Assembly: GCA_020847555.1 (NCBI GenBank)
Contig: JADLBT010000142.1
Location: 1-44,079 of the forward strand
Source of the DNA: Gemmataceae bacterium
GTDB taxonomy: Bacteria > Planctomycetota > Planctomycetia > Gemmatales > Gemmataceae
Direction of reading: 5' to 3'
Length of the DNA: 44,079 bases
The position numbers and the translations under genes were made by a program. The notes below the pieces were generated by a model that saw only the letters and a program-made list of their open reading frames with translations, searched no databases and was not told where the DNA came from. The stretch's first letter is position 1. The number at the start of each line of letters is the position of its first letter. Of the stretch, positions 15,638 to 24,128 are shown in pieces.

Positions 15638-16576
15638 ATGGTCCACCTCGCGCACCTGAGCGACGTTCACATCACGGCGCCGAAGCTGGAATGGCGCCTG
15701 GGCGACTACTTCACCAAGCGCTGGCCGGGATGGGTTAACTTCCGCTGGCTCGGCCGGCGCTACCGATTCCGCCGCGCCGACGAGGTGCTCACCGCCCTTG
15801 CGGCCGACCTGCGCGAGCGGCGCCCCGACCGCATCCTCTTCTCCGGCGACGCGACCGCGATGGGCTTCGAGTCCGAATTCAAGCGCGCCGCCGAGATCAT
15901 GGGAGCAGGACAGCCCGAGATGCCGCCGGGGTTGGCGGTGCCGGGCAACCACGACTACTACACGGTCGGCGTGGCCGCGTCGGGCCTGTTCGAGAAATAC
16001 TTCGGGGCGTGGCAGAAGGGAACGCGCGTCGCTGACGCTGTCTACCCGTTCGCCCAGCGCGTCGGCCACGTCTGGCTGGTCGGCGTCAACTCCTGCACCG
16101 GCAATCGGCTGATGTGGGACGCGGGCGGAAGCGTCGGAGCGGCGCAGCTGGAGCGATTGCGGCGCCTGCTCGACAGTCTGGAGCCGGGGCCGCGCGTTCT
16201 GGTCACGCACTACCCGGTGTGCCTCGCCAGCGGCCGGCGCGAACGCCGCACCCACGGCCTGCGCGACCTGCAAGACGTGGTGCCGGTCGCGGCGAAGGGC
16301 GGTATCGGACTGTGGGTCCACGGCCACCGCCACCACCCTTATTTTCTGAGCAACCCGGCCCTCGCTCCGTTCCCGGTCGTTTGCGCCGGCAGCGCCACTC
16401 AGACCGGCCTCTGGTCCTACGCGACCTATCAGATCGAGGAGCGTCGTTGCCGCATCCTCCGCCGCACCTTCGACCCGACGAGCCGCCGCTTCCGCGACGC
16501 GGAGTCGTTCGAGATCGAGCTGGCGGGGGGAAGCGAAAACCCCTCTCCCCTGCCCGAACCGGCGAGTGAGGAGTGA
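15638..16576 (+). CDS. Metallophosphoesterase, calcineurin-like
   Basis: The 312-residue product has the full dinuclear-metal signature: HLSDVH, FSGDAT (the usual GD), GNHD, THYP and GHRHH. It would hydrolyse a phosphoester in the cytoplasm, since no signal peptide is visible; the CpdA or YaeI-like branches are candidates, and the substrate is not evident. I use the ATG at 15638. A TTG just before it is in frame but has no better site. The last residues and the stop lie in a GAGTGAGGAG repeat (16571 on), so the C-terminal ENPSPLPEPASEE tail may be an extension into repeat DNA. Confidence 0.88.
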   Translation: MVHLAHLSDVHITAPKLEWRLGDYFTKRWPGWVNFRWLGRRYRFRRADEVLTALAADLRERRPDRILFSGDATAMGFESEFKRAAEIMGAGQPEMPPGLAVPGNHDYYTVGVAASGLFEKYFGAWQKGTRVADAVYPFAQRVGHVWLVGVNSCTGNRLMWDAGGSVGAAQLERLRRLLDSLEPGPRVLVTHYPVCLASGRRERRTHGLRDLQDVVPVAAKGGIGLWVHGHRHHPYFLSNPALAPFPVVCAGSATQTGLWSYATYQIEERRCRILRRTFDPTSRRFRDAESFEIELAGGSENPSPLPEPASEE

Positions 16577-16682
16577 GGAGGAGAGGCGGGGAGGTGGAGT
16601 GAAAGCCCACGGGACACTACCCGTGGGTCAAGTTCCCAGCGCTTCCCCCCCGGCGCCACCCGTGGGCTTTATCTCCTCACTC
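16571..16682. repeat. CCCACGGG double palindrome flanked by inverted GAGTGAGGAG
   Basis: AAAGCCCACGGG (16602-16613) pairs with CCCGTGGGCTTT (16659-16670). Outside these, GAGTGAGGAG (16571-16580) pairs with CTCCTCACTC (16673-16682). A further C-rich hairpin follows to about 16711. It occupies most of the 232-base spacer before the PVC-cytochrome gene. Confidence 0.8.
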
Positions 16683-16808
16683 CCCCCTCTTCCCTGGTAG
16701 GGAAGGGGGGACCGGGGGGTCAGGTCTCGCCCCACCCTTGTGATCGGTCCCGCGCCGGGATACGATGCCCTCATTCCGCCTTCGCGACGCCTTCCCCGGA
16801 GCCCGCTG

Positions 16809-19800
16809 ATGTCTTCTCTCTTCCGCTGTCTACTCCTCGGCCTGCTCTGCCTCGTCCCCGCGTCCGCCGCCCTGGCGCAGAAGAACTTCGGTTTCGACAA
16901 CCGCAAGTCTTCCGGCCAGCCGTACATCTCGGCAGCCGAGGCGCTCAAGCGCCTTCAGGTGGCGCCCGGCTGGGAGGTCAACGTCTTCGCCGCCGAACCC
17001 GACATCATCAATCCCGTCGCCTTCACCATCGACGAGCGCGGGCGTCTGTGGGTCGTCGAGTGCTTCGAGTACCCCAGCCGCACTCCCAGGGGCAAGAAGC
17101 CGCGCGATCGGATCAAGATCCTCGAAGACATCGATGGCGACGGCAGGTGCGACAAGGTCACCGTCTGGGCCGACGGCAAGGATCTGCCGGTGGGCTGGGA
17201 TCTCGCCACTGGCATCGAGGTCGGCCACGGCGGCGTCTTCCTCGGGGCCGCCCCGTATCTCTTCTTCCTCCAGGACACGAAGGGCACGGGCAAGTGCGAC
17301 AAACAGGAGATCCTGCTGAAGGGGTTCGGCAGCCAGGACACGCACGAGACGCTCAACACCTTCACCTGGGGTCCGGACAGCAAGCTGTACGGGCTGCACG
17401 GCGTCTTCACCCACTCGCAGGTGGACGGCGTCAAGATGAACGCGGCGGTGTGGCGCTACGACTACCCGAAGCGCAGGTTCGAGATCTTCGCCGAGGGGAC
17501 GAGCAACCCGTGGGGTCTCGACTTCGATTCGCGCGGGCAGTGCCACCTGGCGTGCTGCGTCATCCCGCACCTGTTCCACATGGTCCCCGGCGGCACCTAC
17601 AAGCGCCAGGCCGGCGCGAGCTTCAACCCGCACGCCTACGGCCTGCTCAACGAGAGTTGCGACCACCAGCACCACAAGGAAAGCGGGTGGGCCCACGCCG
17701 GGCTGCTGGTGCTGGAGGGCGACCACGTCCCGAAGGAGTACCAGGGCAGCGTGATCATGGGCAGCATCCACGGGTGCTCGGTGAAGCGCGACGTGCTGCG
17801 CCGCCACGGCTCGACGTACCTGGCGGGGCACGCCCCCGACTTCCTCGTCTCCGGCGACAAGAATTTCCGGCCGATCAACCTGCGCTGGGGTCCGGACGGG
17901 TCGATCTACCTCATCGACTGGCACGATCAGAACCCGTGCCACCAGGCGCCGGCCAACAGCTGGGACGCGAAGCACGGCCGCATCTACCGCATCCAGCGCA
18001 AGGGGGCGAAGGCGGCGCCGCCGGTCGATCTCGGCAAGAAGACCCCCGCCGAACTGGTCGAGTTGCTCGCGAACGACAACCCGTACCAGCACCGGACCGC
18101 GCTACGCCTGCTGCACGAGCGCAAGGAGCGCTCCTTGGCGGCGCAGCTGCAGGCGCTCGCGTGGACCGGCAAGTCGGACCAACTGGCGCTCCGCGGCCTG
18201 TGGGCGCTGTACGCGGTCGGCGCGTTCGACGAGGCGACGGGCGAAAAGCTGCTTGGCCACCGCTTCCCGTCGGTGCGGTCGTGGGCGGTGCGCCTGCTCG
18301 GCGAGGTGGGCAAGGTGTCGCCGAAGGTGCTGGCGAAACTGGAAGCCCTCGCGGCGAAGGACGCAGCGCCGGAGGTTCGCCTCCAGCTCGCGAGCACCGC
18401 GCAGCGCCTCAAGGACCAGGACACGCTGCCGCTCTTGCACCGGCTCATGGAGCGCAAGGCGGACGCGAAGGATCCGTTCATCCCGCTGATGCTGTGGCTG
18501 GCCTACGAGCCGCGCGTCGGCGCGCAGCGCAGCTCTGCCCTCGACTGGCTAAAGCAGCACGCTCCCGGCAACGCGCTGGTGACGAACGACATCGTGCCGC
18601 GCACGATGCGCCGCCTCGTCGCCACCGGCAAGGCGGAGGATCTCGCCGCGGGCGTCGCGTTCCTGCGTGAGGTGAACGATTCGGCGGTGCGCCGCCAGGC
18701 GCTGGAGGGGCTGCTCGTCGCGCTGAAGGACCGGCAGGTCGAGCCGCCCGCCGGGTGGAAGCTCGCCTCCGCGGCGCTGCAGCGGGACGCCGACACGAGG
18801 GTGCAGCAGCTGGCCCGGCGGCTGGCGATCAACTTCCAGGACCGCGAGGCGGTGCGGCGGGCGCTCGCCCTCGCCGCCGACGCGAGCAAGGGCTTGCCGG
18901 AGCGCCTCGACGCGCTCCGGGATCTGGCGCTCGCCCGCCCGCCCAAGGCGCGCCCCATCCTGCAAGGACTGCTCGCCAGGGACGCCCACCTGCCGGTGCG
19001 CATCGAGGCATGCCGCGCGCTGGCGGCCTTTGACCACCCGGAGGTGCCGCAGGCGGTGCTGGGCGGGTGGAAGAACTACCCGCCGGCGCTGCGCGTCGAG
19101 GCGGTCAATCTGCTCGCCGGGCGCAGGGCGTGGGCGCAGGCGCTGCTCGACGCGGTCGGCGCGAAGCGGGTGCCGCGCACCGACCTGACCGACAACACGG
19201 TCCTGCGCATCCGCGCCTTCAACGACAGGAAGTTGACGCAACTGGTCGAAACCGTCTGGGGCCGCTTCCGCGACACGCCGGCCGAACTGGCCGCCCTGAT
19301 CGACAAGATGCGCGGCGCCCTCCACGACGGGCGCGGGTCGTTCGAGCGCGGCCGCAAGGTGTTCGAGGCGCAGTGCGCCAAGTGCCACAAGTTCGACGGG
19401 CGCGGCGCCGACGTCGGGCCGGCGCTGGACGGGGCCGGACGCGACATCGAGTACCTGCTGGCGAACGTGCTCGACCCGAACCGGGTGGTCGGGCAGCCGT
19501 ACTTCCTGCGCGTCGTCGAGCTGAAGGACGGGCAGGTACTGACCGGGCTGCTGGCGGCGGAGGACGAGCGGTCATTCACGCTCAAGATGGAGAACGACCA
19601 GCTCAAGGTGATCCAGAAGAAGGACATCGAGGGCCAGGTGCGCGTGGTCGAGAAGTCGGTGATGCCGGAGGGGCTGGCGAACGCGATGACGGTGCAGGAC
19701 TTCCGCGACCTGGTGCGCTACGCGATGGCTCACCCGTTCGTGACGGAGGTGGCGGTGGCCGGGCCGGTCGGGTTCGACGTGAAGGCGCCGCCGCCCGATC

Positions 19801-20168
19801 CGGCCGATCCGCTCGCCAGTCCGGGCCTCAAGTGGGCGCGGCCGAAGGTCGGGGTGGCGGGGCGCATCGCGCTGCCGCAGGGCAAGGGACACGCCTATGT
19901 CGCGGCCGAGGTGACCGTCCTGGCACCGCTGCAGACGCGGCTGCAACTCGGGGCCGCGCAGCCGGTGACCGTGTGGCTCAACGGCAAGCGTGTCTACGGT
20001 GGGACGCCGGGCGGCCGGGCGGAGCCGGACCAGGCGGGGGTGGACGTGCTGCTGGCGAGGGGCGTCAACCGGCTGCTGTTCCGGGTGGACTGCGCGGCTG
20101 ACGGGAGCACGCTGTTCGCCCGGTTCCTCGATCCGGACCGGAAGATCCGTTACCCGGAGCCGAGGTAG
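16809..20168 (+). CDS. PVC-type membrane-bound/secreted dehydrogenase with HEAT-like region and single CxxCH haem site
   Basis: The 1119-residue product has a signal peptide (MSSLFRCLLLGLLCLVPASAALA), then a six-bladed propeller of the planctomycete membrane-bound dehydrogenase type (about 45-400, with EVNVFAAEPDIINPVAFTIDERGRLWVVE). A HEAT-like helical repeat region follows (about 410-800, LLG-type repeats), then a cytochrome c domain with CAKCH at 856-860, and a C-terminal beta domain of about 200 residues. Covalent haem c implies periplasmic electron transfer coupled to sugar oxidation; the oxidised substrate is unknown. I start at the ATG at 16809 because the signal peptide begins there. 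It is 187 bases before the Gfo/Idh gene, which may be a functional partner in carbohydrate oxidation. Confidence 0.9.
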   Translation: MSSLFRCLLLGLLCLVPASAALAQKNFGFDNRKSSGQPYISAAEALKRLQVAPGWEVNVFAAEPDIINPVAFTIDERGRLWVVECFEYPSRTPRGKKPRDRIKILEDIDGDGRCDKVTVWADGKDLPVGWDLATGIEVGHGGVFLGAAPYLFFLQDTKGTGKCDKQEILLKGFGSQDTHETLNTFTWGPDSKLYGLHGVFTHSQVDGVKMNAAVWRYDYPKRRFEIFAEGTSNPWGLDFDSRGQCHLACCVIPHLFHMVPGGTYKRQAGASFNPHAYGLLNESCDHQHHKESGWAHAGLLVLEGDHVPKEYQGSVIMGSIHGCSVKRDVLRRHGSTYLAGHAPDFLVSGDKNFRPINLRWGPDGSIYLIDWHDQNPCHQAPANSWDAKHGRIYRIQRKGAKAAPPVDLGKKTPAELVELLANDNPYQHRTALRLLHERKERSLAAQLQALAWTGKSDQLALRGLWALYAVGAFDEATGEKLLGHRFPSVRSWAVRLLGEVGKVSPKVLAKLEALAAKDAAPEVRLQLASTAQRLKDQDTLPLLHRLMERKADAKDPFIPLMLWLAYEPRVGAQRSSALDWLKQHAPGNALVTNDIVPRTMRRLVATGKAEDLAAGVAFLREVNDSAVRRQALEGLLVALKDRQVEPPAGWKLASAALQRDADTRVQQLARRLAINFQDREAVRRALALAADASKGLPERLDALRDLALARPPKARPILQGLLARDAHLPVRIEACRALAAFDHPEVPQAVLGGWKNYPPALRVEAVNLLAGRRAWAQALLDAVGAKRVPRTDLTDNTVLRIRAFNDRKLTQLVETVWGRFRDTPAELAALIDKMRGALHDGRGSFERGRKVFEAQCAKCHKFDGRGADVGPALDGAGRDIEYLLANVLDPNRVVGQPYFLRVVELKDGQVLTGLLAAEDERSFTLKMENDQLKVIQKKDIEGQVRVVEKSVMPEGLANAMTVQDFRDLVRYAMAHPFVTEVAVAGPVGFDVKAPPPDPADPLASPGLKWARPKVGVAGRIALPQGKGHAYVAAEVTVLAPLQTRLQLGAAQPVTVWLNGKRVYGGTPGGRAEPDQAGVDVLLARGVNRLLFRVDCAADGSTLFARFLDPDRKIRYPEPR

Positions 20169-20355
20169 AAGGCTTCCTCGTCTCATGAGCCACCTGCCCG
20201 CTGTTCTTCCTGCCGCTTGCGGCATGGCGGGCGATGCGGTCTGAAACCATCTGCAGCCGCACGGTGGTGGGAAAAAGATGCCTTCCGGTGCGGCCGCGGG
20301 TATACTGATTCCCACGCCGGATCGATAACCTTCCACTACTCGGGAGACCCTCCCC

Positions 20356-21651
20356 ATGACCGCAGTTCCTTCCAGCAGGCGTACTCGCTCCTCCCGCCGC
20401 CAGTTTCTGCAGTCGTCCGCCGCGGCCGCGGCCGCCGCTGCCATCGCAGTGCCCGCCGTCCATGCCCAGGGCCAGGGCCTCTTGAAGGTCGGGCTGATCG
20501 GCTGCGGCGGCCGCGGCACCGGGGCCGCCAACCAGGCCCTCCGGGCCGACCGCAACGTCAAGTTGTGGGCGATGGGCGACGCCTTCGAGGACCGCCTCGA
20601 GCGCAGCCTGCAGACCCTCCAGCGCGACGCCGCCATCGCGAACAAGGTCGATGTGCCGGCGGCGCGGCGCTTCGCCGGCTTCGACGCCTACCAGCAGGTG
20701 ATCAACAGCGGCGTGGACGTCGTCCTCCTCTGCACCCCCCCGGGCTTCCGCCCGCTCCACCTCCGGGCCGCTGTCCAGGCCGGCAAGCACATCTTCGCCG
20801 AGAAGCCGGTCGCCGTGGACGCTCCGGGGGTGCGCTCGGTGCTCGCGACCTGCGAGGACGCCCGCCGGCGCAACCTGTCGATCGTCTCGGGTCTGTGCCT
20901 GCGCTTCTCCAACGCCTACCGCGAAATGATGCGGCGCCTGCACGACGGCGCGATCGGCGACCCCCACACGCTGCAGGCGAACGACCTGCGCGGCCGCATC
21001 TGGGTCTTCCCGCGGCAGGAGGGATGGACCGACATGTACTGGCAGATGCGCAACTGGTACTACTTCGCCTGGCTGTCCGGCGACTTCAACGTCGAGCAGC
21101 ACGTCCACAACCTCGACGTGTGCGCCTGGGCCTTGCGCGACCAGTACCCGATCAAGGCCGTCGGCCTCGGCGGCCGGCAGGTGCGCACCGGCCCCGAGTA
21201 CGGGCACATCTACGACCACTTCTCGGTGATTTACGAGTACGCCAACGGCACCAAGGTGTTCAGCCACACGCGCCAGCAGACGGGGTGCCGCAACGACATC
21301 ACCGTTTATGCCTCGGGCACCCGCGGGCAGGCGGTGATCTCCGAGCGCCGGCAAGCGATTACCGGAGCGAATGCCTGGTCGCTGCGCGGCAAGGACAACA
21401 ACTTCTACCAGACCGAGCACGACGAGCTGTTCGCGAGCATCCGCACCGGCCGGCCGATCAACAACGGCGAGTACATGTGCAAGAGCACGCTGATGGCGAT
21501 CATGGGCCGGATGGCGGCGTATACCGGCCGCGAGATCACCTGGGACCAGGCGCTCAACTCGCGCGAAGACCTGTCGCCGCCGCGCTACGCCTGGGACGTG
21601 CCGCTCCAGGTGCCGCCGATCGCGCGACCGGGCGTCACCGAGTTCCGGTGA
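20356..21651 (+). CDS. Tat-exported Gfo/Idh/MocA-family oxidoreductase
   Basis: The 431-residue product begins with a Tat signal: SRRQFLQ (13-19, twin Arg14-Arg15), an Ala-rich hydrophobic region and VHAQG near 36. The NAD(P)-binding strand is KVGLIGCGGRGTG, and AEKPVA is the conserved EKP motif of the family. The C-terminal half has the alpha/beta dimer domain with WYYFAWLSGDFNVEQHVHNLDV, where His residues sit at the expected substrate site. It would fold with its cofactor in the cytoplasm and be exported by Tat; tatA-like genes at 32176-32871 belong to that system. The likely substrate is a sugar or cyclitol. Confidence 0.92.
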   Translation: MTAVPSSRRTRSSRRQFLQSSAAAAAAAAIAVPAVHAQGQGLLKVGLIGCGGRGTGAANQALRADRNVKLWAMGDAFEDRLERSLQTLQRDAAIANKVDVPAARRFAGFDAYQQVINSGVDVVLLCTPPGFRPLHLRAAVQAGKHIFAEKPVAVDAPGVRSVLATCEDARRRNLSIVSGLCLRFSNAYREMMRRLHDGAIGDPHTLQANDLRGRIWVFPRQEGWTDMYWQMRNWYYFAWLSGDFNVEQHVHNLDVCAWALRDQYPIKAVGLGGRQVRTGPEYGHIYDHFSVIYEYANGTKVFSHTRQQTGCRNDITVYASGTRGQAVISERRQAITGANAWSLRGKDNNFYQTEHDELFASIRTGRPINNGEYMCKSTLMAIMGRMAAYTGREITWDQALNSREDLSPPRYAWDVPLQVPPIARPGVTEFR

Positions 21652-21690
21652 GAAGAAGTGAGGAGTGAGGAGAAAGAGAGGGATTCAAGG

Positions 21691-21744
21691 ACTGGCGGAC
21701 CAACCGCGACGAGCCTGCAGCGTCATGGCGTTTGGTCCGCCAGT
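21691..21744. repeat. 13-bp perfect inverted repeat
   Basis: ACTGGCGGACCAA (21691-21703) and TTGGTCCGCCAGT (21732-21744) are perfect arms with a 28-base spacer, immediately after a GTGAGGAGTGAGGAG run following the Gfo/Idh stop. It occupies the convergent spacer 21652-21846. Confidence 0.6.
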
Positions 21745-21796
21745 TCCAGGGAATCCGGGCTTGTGCCCCGGGGACGGTCCTCGATCGCCCACCGAT

Positions 21797-21822
21797 GAAC
21801 GGCCGGCGGCTGCCGGCCGTTC
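21797..21822. terminator. Bidirectional terminator-like hairpin between convergent genes
   Basis: GAACGGCCGGC (21797-21807) and GCCGGCCGTTC (21812-21822) form a perfect 11-bp stem with a GGCT loop. It sits between the ends of the Gfo/Idh and cytochrome c'-like genes. No T-run follows on either strand, so it may act as a rho-dependent or structural stop. Confidence 0.55.
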
Positions 21823-21846
21823 GTCGTGGCGATTAGCGGGTCCGGC

Positions 21847-22695
21847 TCACAGGCGAAACGCGCTGTGGCACTGGCCGCAGGAGGAGTTCAGGTTGTTGGA
21901 GGCCTTGAAGATGGCGTCGGCGTCCTTCTTCTTCGCGGCCTCGGCGAGGGCGATGCCTGCGTCTCGCATTTGCAGCGACAGGTCGCGCCACTCCTTCGGG
22001 TCGCCGGTCTTGCCGGTCTTCGTCTCGGGGGCGTAGAGGTAGGTCAGCTCGCCCACGACCGCGGCCCGGTAGCCGAACAGGGCCAGTTCCTCGGCCTCCT
22101 TGGCGACGCCCGCATCGGTCAGGCGCTTCATCGACAGCGCCCGAAGCTTCTCCTCGATGCCGTTGAGCGCCCCCTTGAGGCGGAGGTTACTCTGCAGGGC
22201 CGGGGACAGGCCCTCGCCGCCCTTGCTCTTCGTTTTGAAGTGTTCCATCAGGTCGGCGCGCTCGGGCAGGTAGTCCTTGGCGTTGCCCAGGTCGGCCTTC
22301 CCGCCCGCGCCGGCTTTCTGGGTGAGCAGGGCTGCGGCGGCCTTGCGCGCCGCCTCCTCCTTGCCCTTCTGGCTGACGAGTTTGGCGACCGCTCGGGCGG
22401 CCTCGCGCAGGGCGGCCTGCGGCCCGGCCTCGGGATCCCTGGTGCTGAGGGTGTAGCCGGCGATCATGAGGGCGTTGAACTGAGCCCGCTTGACGGCCTC
22501 CTCGTCCGGCTTACCGGCCAGCGCCTCCTCGATGTTCCTGGCGGCCCGCTGGACCAACTCCTTGTAGGCGTCGGGCGGCAAGAACTGCTTCCAGACGCTG
22601 CCGTCCTTGCCCCCGGCGCCGCCGCGGTCCGCCAGGAGGCAGACGGCGGAAACCAGCGCCGCAGCGAGGCCGAACCTGCGCGCGTGCGTCCTCAT
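21847..22695 (-). CDS. Cytochrome c'-like exported haem protein
   Basis: The 282-residue product has a signal peptide (MRTHARRFGLAAALVSAVCLLADRG) and ends CGQCHSAFRL, with C273, C276 and H277 as a covalent haem site close to the C-terminus, as in cytochrome c'. The preceding sequence is strongly helical (ALAEAAKKKDADAIFKASNNLNSS), fitting a four-helix bundle. At 282 residues it is about twice the usual cytochrome c' length, so the first half (about 35-140) is extra helical sequence, possibly a second haem-less bundle. GAGGAA lies upstream of the ATG at 22695. It ends convergently with the Gfo/Idh gene. Confidence 0.8.
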   Translation of the reverse strand: MRTHARRFGLAAALVSAVCLLADRGGAGGKDGSVWKQFLPPDAYKELVQRAARNIEEALAGKPDEEAVKRAQFNALMIAGYTLSTRDPEAGPQAALREAARAVAKLVSQKGKEEAARKAAAALLTQKAGAGGKADLGNAKDYLPERADLMEHFKTKSKGGEGLSPALQSNLRLKGALNGIEEKLRALSMKRLTDAGVAKEAEELALFGYRAAVVGELTYLYAPETKTGKTGDPKEWRDLSLQMRDAGIALAEAAKKKDADAIFKASNNLNSSCGQCHSAFRL

Positions 22696-22914
22696 GGATG
22701 TTCCTCGTCGGGATCCCGAATTTGTCTCGGGCCGCGCTCGCGGTGGCGCGACCGTCCCCCGAGTATTCCTATCGGCCGGCGTCCGAAAGGGAAAGCTGGG
22801 TCGCATGCGGTCCGGCGGCGTGGTGTGAGAGGGCTGATCCTCGAGCGCGTCCGGTCGCGGTCCGTGGGATCTGAAGAATCCTCCCGGCGCCGCGTAGTTC
22901 GGTCCCGCACCTCC

Positions 22915-23949
22915 TCAACCAACTCGACTTTCTCCGGACCCGTCCGGCGCGGAAGGGGTCGCGGCATGCTTGTACTCGATGAGAGTGCTGCGCCGCGCCA
23001 GCAGGCGGTTCCGGTGGTAACGGAACTGTCCAGCCGCCGCCGCGAACTTGCCCAGCACGCAGAAGCGAGCGTACAGCCGAGCGTCGCGGCCGGACTCACC
23101 GCGGCGCCGGCGCCCGCGATAGACGCGCCAGGCGAGCACGGGGTAGCCCAGCAGCAGGAGCAGGCTCAGTCCCCACGTCCAGTACGCCGGGGCGACCGCC
23201 AGTGCGGGCACGAGTACGCCCCAGAACCAGTTGCTGCGCGTCTCCCGCGCCCAGAGGCGCTGGGGGCTGCCGCGGTGCAGCCACGACACCTCCGCGAAGG
23301 CGTGGCCGGCCCGCACCATGCGCTTCCACCACTGCCCCAGGCGCGTCATCGCCGCATCGTGCAGCGTCATCTCGGCGTCAACGCGCACGACCCGCCAGCC
23401 AGCGGCACGCAGGCGCACGCACAGCTCCGGCTCCTCCCCGGCGATCAGTGCCGCGCGGTAGCCGCCGACCGCACGCAGCGGTTCGACGCGCATCAGCGCG
23501 TCGCCGCCGCAGGCGTCGGCGTCGCCGACCGGGGTGTCCCATTCCATGTCGCAGAGGCGGTTGTAGATCGAGGCGTCCGGGAAGCGCTCGCGCCGCCGGC
23601 CGCACACCACCGCCACGTCGGAGCGCGCTTCCAGCTCCTGCCGGGCACGCTCCAGCCAGCCCGGGACGATCTCGCAGTCGCCATCGACGAACTGCACGAA
23701 CGCGACCTCCGGCGCGATCTGCAGCAACCGCGCGAAGCCCTCGTTGCGCGCCCGCGCGGCGGTGAACGGGATCGACAGGTCGAGCGCCACCGTCTCGACG
23801 CCGAGCGACCGGGCCATCGCGACGCTGTCGTCGGTCGAGCCGGAATCGACATAGACGACGGCCGCGGCCTGCTTGACGACCGATTCGAGGCAGCGTCGCA
23901 GCCGCTCGCCCTCGTTGCGCCCGATAGCCACCACGCCGATCCCGGCCAC
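22915..23949 (-). CDS. Glycosyltransferase family 2 with C-terminal membrane segment
   Basis: The 344-residue product opens with the GT-A fold: GIGVVAIGRNEGERLRRCL, DSGSTDDS, and FVDGDCE as the metal-binding DxD-like site. The central GGDALMRVE and ELCVRLRAAGWRV follow, and a hydrophobic pair (about 255-290, FWGVLVPALAVAPAYWTWG then LLLLLGYPVLAW) anchors it to the membrane. It would transfer a sugar to a lipid or polysaccharide acceptor at the cytoplasmic face. The start is the GTG at 23949, since AAGGGAGGG lies nine bases upstream; an earlier in-frame ATG at 24111 is inside a repeat. It is divergent from the GT4 gene across that repeat. Confidence 0.87.
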   Translation of the reverse strand: MAGIGVVAIGRNEGERLRRCLESVVKQAAAVVYVDSGSTDDSVAMARSLGVETVALDLSIPFTAARARNEGFARLLQIAPEVAFVQFVDGDCEIVPGWLERARQELEARSDVAVVCGRRRERFPDASIYNRLCDMEWDTPVGDADACGGDALMRVEPLRAVGGYRAALIAGEEPELCVRLRAAGWRVVRVDAEMTLHDAAMTRLGQWWKRMVRAGHAFAEVSWLHRGSPQRLWARETRSNWFWGVLVPALAVAPAYWTWGLSLLLLLGYPVLAWRVYRGRRRRGESGRDARLYARFCVLGKFAAAAGQFRYHRNRLLARRSTLIEYKHAATPSAPDGSGESRVG

Positions 23950-23976
23950 GATGTCGCCCTCCCTTGATTGCCAGTA

Positions 23977-24110
23977 GGCAGTCGGCAGTCGGCAGTTAAT
24001 GGCTGGCTTCACGAGTTGTACCCCGTGGGTGAGCCGCCCAGCGCCATAGAATAACCCGAGTGGTTGTTGGCTGCCGACTGCCGACCGCCGACTGCTCACT
24101 GCCGACTGCA
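23977..24110. repeat. Inverted GCAGTCGGCAGT repeat clusters between divergent glycosyltransferase genes
   Basis: A left cluster (23977-23995) and a right cluster (24071-24089, continuing to 24110) are built from GCAGTCGG units and match as inverted arms at 18 of 19 positions. The middle carries a degenerate CCCGTGGGTGAGCC, probably a decayed CCCACGGG element. Similar CAGTCAGCAG strings occur at 570 and 42116. The two genes' promoters must lie within or beside this structure. Confidence 0.7.
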
Positions 24111-24128
24111 TTGTAAGGTTGGAGTCCC

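Noticed and set aside
23977..24110. CRISPR array
   Set aside because: The GCAGTCGG units are short, adjacent and without unique spacers of constant length; no cas gene is present.
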